Positions 51,276 to 57,404 of a DNA stretch of 57,404 nt are shown here, one piece after another. Position numbers and translations under genes: made by a program. The DNA comes from Verrucomicrobia bacterium UBA3750 (GTDB taxonomy: Bacteria; Verrucomicrobiota; Kiritimatiellia; RFP12; UBA1067): positions 19,349-76,752 of the forward strand of contig DFGM01000105.1 in the NCBI GenBank assembly GCA_002371755.1, given 5' to 3'. Each line of letters begins with the position of its first letter. The first letter of the stretch is position 1. The notes under the pieces were generated by a model. That model was not told the origin of the DNA. It searched no databases and worked only from the letters and a program-made list of their open reading frames with translations.

Positions 51276-51859
51276 CGCTGTATGTAGCCACGCACAACGC
51301 CCACAAGCTCGAGGAGATTCGCGGGATTCTGCCTGGCTTCTCCATTGTGGCCGACGATCCCGATGGAGTGGAGGAGACGGCGCCCGATTTTGCCGGCAAT
51401 GCGCTCATCAAGGTGCGAGCGATAGCTTCGCGGCACAAGGGCGCGTGGTGCATGGCGGATGATTCCGGGTTGGAGGTGGCGGCGCTCGGAGGCGCACCGG
51501 GCGTGAGAAGCGCCCGCTATGCAGGCGAACCCACCGACACCAAGGCAAACAACGCACTCTTGCTGAAGAATCTCGAAGGCGTAGAGAACCGCAAGGCGAA
51601 CTTCACTTGCGCAATTGCGCTTGCCGCTCCCGACGGCACGGAGCATGTGGTCGAAGGAAAATGCTTCGGCGCGATTTCCGCTTCTCCCTCCGGCTCTCAT
51701 GGTTTCGGCTACGATCCGCTCTTTGTCCCGGATGGCTACGACAAGTCCTTTGCCGAACTCGGCCCAGACGTCAAAAACGCAATCTCCCACCGTTCCCGTG
51801 CGCTTGCCGAGGCCAAAAAGACGATAGAAGCGGTTGCGCGACCCGGTAGGGATGCGTGA
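51272..51859 (+). CDS. rdgB: XTP/dITP pyrophosphatase (RdgB/HAM1)
   Basis: 195 residues. YVATHNAHKLEEI at the N-terminus, ADDSGLEVAAL and GFGYDPLFVP are the family landmarks, and SHRSRAL closes the domain. It removes non-canonical purine triphosphates from the nucleotide pool. Translationally coupled to thrC. Confidence 0.95.
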   Translation: MTLYVATHNAHKLEEIRGILPGFSIVADDPDGVEETAPDFAGNALIKVRAIASRHKGAWCMADDSGLEVAALGGAPGVRSARYAGEPTDTKANNALLLKNLEGVENRKANFTCAIALAAPDGTEHVVEGKCFGAISASPSGSHGFGYDPLFVPDGYDKSFAELGPDVKNAISHRSRALAEAKKTIEAVARPGRDA

Positions 51860-51967
51860 CCATGCCAACGGTGCGGAAAAGTTTTGCAACTATCGGAGGA
51901 TGTGCTGGAAGGCACTGCGGGCACGAAGCTTGCGCCGGACGGGCTCATGAAGCTCTTCGACGCATGA
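51860..51967 (+). pseudogene. Possible remnant of a zinc-ribbon gene before clpC
   Basis: In frame with rdgB and directly after its TGA, 35 codons are open to the next stop. They read CQRCGKV and then SEDVLEGTAGTKLAPDG, which looks like real protein, but no start codon precedes it. CxxCGK next to clpC recalls the McsA-type zinc-ribbon partners encoded beside clpC in many bacteria. A deleted or frame-shifted gene is one reading; a chance open frame is another. Confidence 0.35.
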
Positions 51968-51992
51968 GGAAACGGATTTTAGAGGAAAGACG

Positions 51993-54452
51993 ATGAAGTT
52001 CACGAAAAACGCTACAGACGTGTTGAATGGTGCGATGAGCTGCGCAAAGCAACTCGGGCACGACCATGTGGGCACGGAACACATATTCATGGCGATGCTG
52101 GTGCTGCCGGAATGCCAGGGGGCGAAGCGGCTCGTAAAGCTCGGGCATTCGCTCAAAGAATTGTACGAGACGATGCGTATGATGGTGTCTGGCGATTCTG
52201 CGCCGCTCATGCAGCGCGGGGAGCTGCCGCTTTCGGTGCGTACGCGCAAGGTGCTTGAGATTGCGGCGGCGGAGGCGGGCAAGGATGCACCCGTCGGCAC
52301 GGAGCATCTGCTTATCGCGATTCTGCGCGAGGGCGAAAACGCGGCCGCGCAGCTCATGTTCAACGCGGGCATCGGCGTGAAGGATGTAATCGCGGCCGGC
52401 GCACAGACTTCTTCCGGCCCGGCGGACGGGAAGGGCCAGCCCGCCGATTCCCAGGAAGGCGAAGGCGAGGATGAAGAGGGCGAGGAAGATTCCGACGATC
52501 AGAAGGAATCGGATACGCCGATGGTCAATTCTTTCGGCAGAGACTTGACCGCGCTCGCGCGCGACGGCAAGCTCGACCCGATAATCGGGCGCGACAAGGA
52601 ACTCAGGCGCGTCATGCAGATCCTCTCGCGCCGCACCAAGAACAATGCCGTATTGATAGGCGAGGCGGGCGTGGGCAAAACCGCGATAGCCGAGGGGCTC
52701 GCATTGCAGATCGCCTCCGGCAACGTGCCGGAGCGCATGATGAAGAAACGCGTCGTCGCGCTCGATATGGCGCGGGTCGTGGCGGGCACGCAATACCGCG
52801 GCCAGTTCGAAGAGCGCCTCAAAAGAATAATCGACGAGACGAAGAGGGCGGGCAACATAATTCTCTTCCTCGACGAAATCCACACGATGGTAGGCGCAGG
52901 CGGAGCCGAGGGCGCGATGGATGCGGCCAATATCCTCAAGCCTGCCCTCGCAAGAGGCGAACTCCAGTGCGTGGGCGCCACCACCATGCGCGAATACCAC
53001 AAGTCCATAGAACGCGATGCCGCGCTTGAACGGCGTTTCCAGTCCGTGCAGGTGGACGAGCCGGGCATTGCCGACACTGTGGACGTCCTAAAGGGAATCG
53101 CCCCCAAATACGAAGAACACCATTCCGTGAAGTTCTCGGAGAAGGCGCTTCGGGCCGCAGTGGAGCTTACGGCCCGCTATCTTCCCGCGCGCCAGCTCCC
53201 GGACAAGGCGATAGACGCGATAGACGAGACGGGTTCGCGCCTGCGAATGGCCGCAAGCGCGCGCCCCAAACATCTCGTCAAGCTCCAGCAGGCGCTCGAC
53301 GATTTGCGCGCGAACAAGGATGCGGCTGTCGCGGCAAACGATTTCGACGAAGCCTCGCGCTTCCGCGAGAAACTGAGAAAGAAAGGCGAGGAGTTCGCGG
53401 ACGCGCTCAAGGCCTGGAAGGAGAAGAACGAAGAGGACGTAATCGACGTTACGCCAGACGATATTGCCGCAACTGTGAGCTCGATGAGCGGTGTGCCGCT
53501 CGACAAGATGAATGCCACCACGGCTGAAAAGCTCCTCGGCATGGAGAAGTCTCTCGGCGAAGTGGTAATCGGGCAGGACGAAGCCATCAAGGCGGTAGCG
53601 CGTGCGCTGAGGCGTTCCCGCGCCCTCCTTTCCGACCCGAAGCGCCCGATAGGCTCTTTCCTCTTTCTCGGCCCCACAGGCGTCGGGAAGACGTATCTTG
53701 CCAAGATGCTGGCCGACAGGGTGTATGGCGACGAGAAGGCGCTCATACGTCTGGATATGTCCGAATACCAGGAGAAGTATTCAGCCTCGCGTCTTGTCGG
53801 GGCGCCGCCCGGATACGTCGGATACGATGAAGGCGGCCAGCTCACCGAGAAGGTGCGCCGCCGCCCCTATTCCGTCATACTTTTCGACGAGTTCGAAAAG
53901 GCCAATGCGGATATCTGCAACATGCTTTTGCAGATACTCGACGACGGACGCCTCACCGACGGACAGGGCCGCGCAATAGACTTCCGCAACACCATCATCA
54001 TCTGCACGGCCAATCTCGGCTTCGACTTCGCTCGCGAGGGACGCAAACTCGGCTTCTCCACGGAGGATGCCTCGACCAGCCACGAGGCGCTCAAGGAAAA
54101 ACTTCTCTCCGAATGCAAGCGCACGTTCCGTCCAGAACTGCTCAACCGTTTCGACGAGATGGTCGTTTTCAGGAAACTCGGGCGCGAACAGATCGGCTCC
54201 ATCCTGAAGCTGGAGCTTTCTCGTCTCTCGGAACGGCTCAAGAACACCGGCATCTCGTTGACGCTCGAAAAGGATGCGGAAGACTTCCTCGCGGAAAAGG
54301 GTCTTGATACGGCGCTCGGCGCACGCCCGCTGAGGCGCGTCATACAGGACTATGTGGAAGATCCTCTCGCCGAGCTCGTCCTCGCCGGGAAAACAAAACG
54401 CAGAATGCGCGTGAAACTCGCAAAGGACGGCAAGACGCTTTCGATAGAGTGA
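51993..54452 (+). CDS. clpC: ClpC-type AAA+ unfoldase
   Basis: 819 residues. An N domain with two Clp repeats (1-140) and an acidic linker (about 145-170) precede the two AAA modules. Module 1 has Walker A GEAGVGKTA and DEIHTMVG. A short UVR-type middle segment (FDEASRFREKLRKK, about 450) marks ClpC rather than ClpB. Module 2 has GPTGVGKTYLAK and VILFDEFEKAN. RKLGFS carries a GF tripeptide of the kind used to dock ClpP. It feeds substrates to ClpP in the cytosol. GAGGAAAG precedes the ATG. Confidence 0.93.
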   Translation: MKFTKNATDVLNGAMSCAKQLGHDHVGTEHIFMAMLVLPECQGAKRLVKLGHSLKELYETMRMMVSGDSAPLMQRGELPLSVRTRKVLEIAAAEAGKDAPVGTEHLLIAILREGENAAAQLMFNAGIGVKDVIAAGAQTSSGPADGKGQPADSQEGEGEDEEGEEDSDDQKESDTPMVNSFGRDLTALARDGKLDPIIGRDKELRRVMQILSRRTKNNAVLIGEAGVGKTAIAEGLALQIASGNVPERMMKKRVVALDMARVVAGTQYRGQFEERLKRIIDETKRAGNIILFLDEIHTMVGAGGAEGAMDAANILKPALARGELQCVGATTMREYHKSIERDAALERRFQSVQVDEPGIADTVDVLKGIAPKYEEHHSVKFSEKALRAAVELTARYLPARQLPDKAIDAIDETGSRLRMAASARPKHLVKLQQALDDLRANKDAAVAANDFDEASRFREKLRKKGEEFADALKAWKEKNEEDVIDVTPDDIAATVSSMSGVPLDKMNATTAEKLLGMEKSLGEVVIGQDEAIKAVARALRRSRALLSDPKRPIGSFLFLGPTGVGKTYLAKMLADRVYGDEKALIRLDMSEYQEKYSASRLVGAPPGYVGYDEGGQLTEKVRRRPYSVILFDEFEKANADICNMLLQILDDGRLTDGQGRAIDFRNTIIICTANLGFDFAREGRKLGFSTEDASTSHEALKEKLLSECKRTFRPELLNRFDEMVVFRKLGREQIGSILKLELSRLSERLKNTGISLTLEKDAEDFLAEKGLDTALGARPLRRVIQDYVEDPLAELVLAGKTKRRMRVKLAKDGKTLSIE

Positions 54453-54509
54453 GCCCCCGCCCCCGATGCCACACGCTCTTATATATATTAAAGGAAAGGA
54501 AAAACAGCA

Positions 54510-55514
54510 ATGCTTACATGGATGGATAGTCTCAAGGGTCGCTCGTTGATGCGGCTCACCTCCTTTACGGACGAGGAAATGCTCGACCTCGTCAATCTTG
54601 CAGTCCAGCTCAAGGCGCGCCGCAAGGCCGGCGTGCGCGGCGACCTTTTGCATCGCAAGAATATCGCCCTTATCTTCGAGAAATCCTCCACCAGGACGCG
54701 AAACTCCTCTATTATCGCCGCGCGCGACGAGGGCGGCGGAGCCGAATATCTCACCCGTCCCGATATCCACTTCGGCAAGAAAGAAAGCGTCAAGGATACC
54801 GCACGCGTCCTCGGCCGTATCTACGACGGCATCCTCTTCCGCGGCTTCGCCCAGAAAACATGCGAAGAACTGGCCGAATTCTCGGGCGTGCCGGTCTGGA
54901 ACGGTCTTACCGACGATTATCACCCCACCCAGATTCTTGCCGACCTCCTTACCGTGCAGGAGACGTTCGGTTCGCTCAAGGATTGCACTATCGCCTATGT
55001 GGGCGACGGCCGCAACAATGTGGCGAATTCGCTGATGATGGGCTGCGCCAAGGCCGGCATCAGATATATCTGCTGCTCCCCGCGCAGCCTCTGGCCGGAT
55101 GAGTCCATACTCGCCGAAGCAGAGGAGGTCGCCAAGAAGAACGGTGTCGATATCCGCGTCTTCGAAGATCCCGTGAAGGGTGTGAAGGGCGCCAATGTGC
55201 TCTATACCGACGTCTGGGTGTCCATGGGTGAGGAGGCGAAGACCGCAGAACGCATCGCGCTCTTGAGACCCTACCAGATCAATATGCCGCTTATGGAAGC
55301 GACCGGCAACCTGAACGGCAAGCTCATGTTCCTCCATTGCCTGCCGGCCTTCCACGACTTCAACACCGAAGTCACGAAGACGAGCGGCGCTTTGGAGGTG
55401 ACAGACGAAGTGTTCGAATCGAAATACAGCAAGGTGTTCGACGAATCCGAGAACCGCATGCATACGATAAAGGCTCTCTTCGTTTCCGCGCTCTGCGACA
55501 GAAAGACGGTGTAA
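54510..55514 (+). CDS. argF: Ornithine carbamoyltransferase
   Basis: 334 residues. The carbamoyl-phosphate loop is SSTRTRNSS, where most family members have SxRTRxSFE. DDYHPTQILAD, FLHCLPAFHD and the closing SENRMHTIKALF are all OTCase hallmarks. The enzyme makes citrulline from ornithine. AAAGGAAAGG lies before the ATG. The substitution after STRTR is modest and probably tolerated. One nucleotide separates it from the M3 peptidase gene. Confidence 0.94.
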   Translation: MLTWMDSLKGRSLMRLTSFTDEEMLDLVNLAVQLKARRKAGVRGDLLHRKNIALIFEKSSTRTRNSSIIAARDEGGGAEYLTRPDIHFGKKESVKDTARVLGRIYDGILFRGFAQKTCEELAEFSGVPVWNGLTDDYHPTQILADLLTVQETFGSLKDCTIAYVGDGRNNVANSLMMGCAKAGIRYICCSPRSLWPDESILAEAEEVAKKNGVDIRVFEDPVKGVKGANVLYTDVWVSMGEEAKTAERIALLRPYQINMPLMEATGNLNGKLMFLHCLPAFHDFNTEVTKTSGALEVTDEVFESKYSKVFDESENRMHTIKALFVSALCDRKTV

Positions 55515-55515
55515 T

Positions 55516-57369
55516 ATGGTAGAAGAACAGAATCGTTTCCCGGATTGGGACGCATTTACCCCAAAGTTCGCCTCAAGCGAACTCGAACGACTGCTCGAGG
55601 TTTCCGAAAAGGATGTGGCGGCTGTCGAAAACGCCGAAAACGCCTCATACGAGGAGCTTGTGTGGAGGCTTGACGATGCGACGCGCGATCTTTGGCGCGT
55701 CTGGGGACGCGTGGAGCACATGCTCAGCGTGATGAACAGCGATGCATGGCGCGAGTTGGAAGAGAAGTTCATGCCGAAAGTCGTCGCGTTCTCTCTGCGT
55801 GTCGGGCAGTCGAAGAAGCTTTACGAAGACGCCAAGCGCCTCGCCGCCGCAGAAACCGATGCTACCAGAAAGCGCATATTGGAAAAGATGGCGCAGAGTG
55901 CGGAACTTGCCGGCGTCGCCCTCGAAGGCGCAAAGAAGGAGCGCTTCAACGCAATCCAAGCCGAACTCGCCAAACTCTCCACCGACTTCTCGAACGCAGT
56001 CCTCGACGCGACAAAGGCGTTCAAGCTGGAAAAGGACGGCAAGACCTACACTATCGACGATGCCGAGTATCCTGTCACGATGAAGCACTGCGCAGATCGC
56101 GAAGTGCGCGAGAAACTTTACCGCGCCCGCGCAACGAGGGCGCCGGAAAATACGCCCCGTATCGACGAGATTCTTCGCCTCAGGAGCGAAATGGCCGATA
56201 TCCTCGGCTTCGAGGATTATGCCGCACTTTCGCTTGCGACAAAATGTGCACCCGGCGTCAAGGCCGTGAAGGAAATGTTCGATAAACTCGATTCCGCCAC
56301 GAAGGACGCGGCCGATAAGGAAGATGCCGAGCTGGGCGAGGGGCTTGAGCCGTGGGACAGGGCCTTCTACGCCGAACGCCTCCGCGAAAAGAAGTATTCC
56401 TATTCGGAAGAGGAGCTGAAGAAGTATTTCGAGTTCGAAACCACCCTTGCCGGACTCTTCCGCATGGCAAAGTTCCTCTTTGGCGTGGATGTGAGGGAGA
56501 TGAAGGGGGCGGAGCGCCCGAGCGTGTGGCATGAGGACGTGCGCTTTTTTGAAGTTTCCGAAGGCGGCAAGGCGGTGGCGCACTTCTATGTGGATCCGTA
56601 TGTTCGCAACGGTCTCAAGCGCGGCGGCGCATGGATGAACGAGTTCCGCAACAGGAGCGCACGGGGCGCAACGCCTCTCGCGCTGCTCGTCCTAAATCTG
56701 CCCGAACGCGATGCAAAAGGCAAATGCTATATGCCGTGGCGAGAGGTGGAGACTCTCTTCCACGAGTTCGGCCACTCTTTGCAGTGCATGCTCACTCGTG
56801 TGGACGAAGAGGATGCCGCCGGCATAAACCTCGTTGAATGGGACGCGGTGGAAGTCGCCTCCCAGTTTATGGAGAATTGGTGCCTTGACGACAGGACTCT
56901 CATCCCGGTTCCCGAGGATATGAAGGCAAAGGTGCGTGCCGCCAAGACCTTCCGGGCCGCCAGCGCCTGCCGCCGGCAGCTCGCGCTCGCCAGCATCGAC
57001 ATGGCTCTGCATGAGAAGGAATCCGCTCAAAAAGGCTCTCCCGACGCGCAAAAAGCCGCAATATGGCAGCATTTCGGCATGCCGCTCATCGAAGGCGACA
57101 TCTTCCTCAACTCCTTTACCCATATCTTCGCCGGCGGCTATGCCGCAGGCTACTACGGCTACAAGTGGTCCGAGGTCATGAGCGCCGATTGCTATGGCGC
57201 TTTTGAAGAAGCGGGGTTGGAAAATGATGCGGCTATCCAAGCGGTTGGGCAGAGGTATCGCGATACCATTCTCGCCCTTGGCGGCTCCAAGAGCGCATTC
57301 GACGTGTTCCGCCTCTTTCGCTCGCGTCCACCCGAAGTCGCCGCCCTCCTCCGTCAGATGGGGCTATGA
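55516..57369 (+). CDS. M3 family oligopeptidase (PrlC/OpdA-like)
   Basis: 617 residues. The zinc site is TLFHEFGHSLQ, with the third ligand Glu expected in the NLVEWDAVEVASQ segment. The N-terminal two thirds are helical, as in thimet-like peptidases, and AGGYAAGYYGYKWSEVM is the conserved late motif. It degrades short cytosolic peptides. At 617 residues it is slightly shorter than PrlC (about 680). No signal peptide. A REP hairpin follows the stop by 13 nt. Confidence 0.93.
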   Translation: MVEEQNRFPDWDAFTPKFASSELERLLEVSEKDVAAVENAENASYEELVWRLDDATRDLWRVWGRVEHMLSVMNSDAWRELEEKFMPKVVAFSLRVGQSKKLYEDAKRLAAAETDATRKRILEKMAQSAELAGVALEGAKKERFNAIQAELAKLSTDFSNAVLDATKAFKLEKDGKTYTIDDAEYPVTMKHCADREVREKLYRARATRAPENTPRIDEILRLRSEMADILGFEDYAALSLATKCAPGVKAVKEMFDKLDSATKDAADKEDAELGEGLEPWDRAFYAERLREKKYSYSEEELKKYFEFETTLAGLFRMAKFLFGVDVREMKGAERPSVWHEDVRFFEVSEGGKAVAHFYVDPYVRNGLKRGGAWMNEFRNRSARGATPLALLVLNLPERDAKGKCYMPWREVETLFHEFGHSLQCMLTRVDEEDAAGINLVEWDAVEVASQFMENWCLDDRTLIPVPEDMKAKVRAAKTFRAASACRRQLALASIDMALHEKESAQKGSPDAQKAAIWQHFGMPLIEGDIFLNSFTHIFAGGYAAGYYGYKWSEVMSADCYGAFEEAGLENDAAIQAVGQRYRDTILALGGSKSAFDVFRLFRSRPPEVAALLRQMGL

Positions 57370-57382
57370 GTCCCGCCCCGCG

Positions 57383-57404
57383 GTAGGGCGGCGAGACCCC
57401 TCGC
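57383..57404 (+). repeat. REP palindrome cut by the window end
   Basis: GTAG, then GGCGGCGAG, ACCC and CTCGC, where the sequence stops. It has the same foot and loop as the copies at 34 kb, with a compensated stem change (GGC to GAG on both arms as far as visible). Confidence 0.75.

Noticed and set aside
53781..55772. 663-codon minus-strand frame opposite clpC and argF
   Set aside because: Both sense genes have intact catalytic motifs; the antisense frame is low-complexity.

Overview
The window looks like chromosomal DNA of a GC-rich, Gram-negative bacterium, probably of the PVC group and most like an uncultured gut Kiritimatiellota or Lentisphaerota lineage. The taxonomic call is inference. 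It rests on a V/A-type ATPase subunit, a very large secreted beta-strand-repeat protein with an InlB-type module, a secretin/PilM-PilN/PilO set, and REP palindromes with a RAYT transposase. Gene density is high and neighbours often overlap by ATGA or GTGA.

Layout. From 12.5 kb down to 1, on the minus strand: rpoD, a membrane-anchored RRM protein, a DJ-1 family protein, a solute-binding-protein/permease fusion, ftsH, the c-di-AMP synthase cdaA with a miniature CdaR-like anchor protein, ftsK, a RodZ-like protein and the start of nagB. From 12.6 to 26.9 kb, on the plus strand: an isolated rnfE, nrdR, a Gfo/Idh/MocA-like protein lacking its usual catalytic residues, a DtxR/MntR-type regulator, a zinc-ribbon/EIIA fusion, a D,D-carboxypeptidase, pyrH-frr, a tail-anchored Ala/Pro-rich protein, an ABC-2 exporter, nagA, tRNA-Ser(GCU), a GH20 hexosaminidase, a two-PAS protein and an RluA-type synthase. 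Next come, on the minus strand, a truncated relative of the giant surface protein and ribBA. On the plus strand follow a lone V-type ATPase B subunit, proC, a NadD/ferredoxin-thioredoxin-reductase-like fusion, an AEC transporter and a GH16 glucanase.

Accessory part, 33.9-42 kb: two REP hairpins, seven tandem 22-bp palindromic units, a 2054-residue secreted protein, a perfect GC hairpin, and a RAYT transposase whose reading frame runs out into REP palindromes. Then follow a secretion/pilus set (PilMN fusion, PilO/GspM, secretin), a nucleotidyltransferase pair, a TolA-like coiled-coil protein, ychF, thrC, rdgB, clpC, argF and an M3 peptidase. Another REP hairpin is cut by the window end.

Shared themes. 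nagB, nagA and the GH20 enzyme make a dispersed N-acetylglucosamine salvage set, and the GH16 enzyme adds glycan hydrolysis. Promoters are easy to read: TTGCAC/TTGCCA-like -35, a 17-18 bp spacer, and often an extended -10 of the form AATATGGTATAAT. In six genes the -10 hexamer ends only 7-12 nt before the start codon, so near-leaderless mRNAs are predicted. The most unusual items are the NadD/FTR-like fusion, the zinc-ribbon/EIIA fusion, the SBP/permease fusion, the membrane-anchored RRM protein, the degenerate MocA-like protein and the 22-bp palindrome array.
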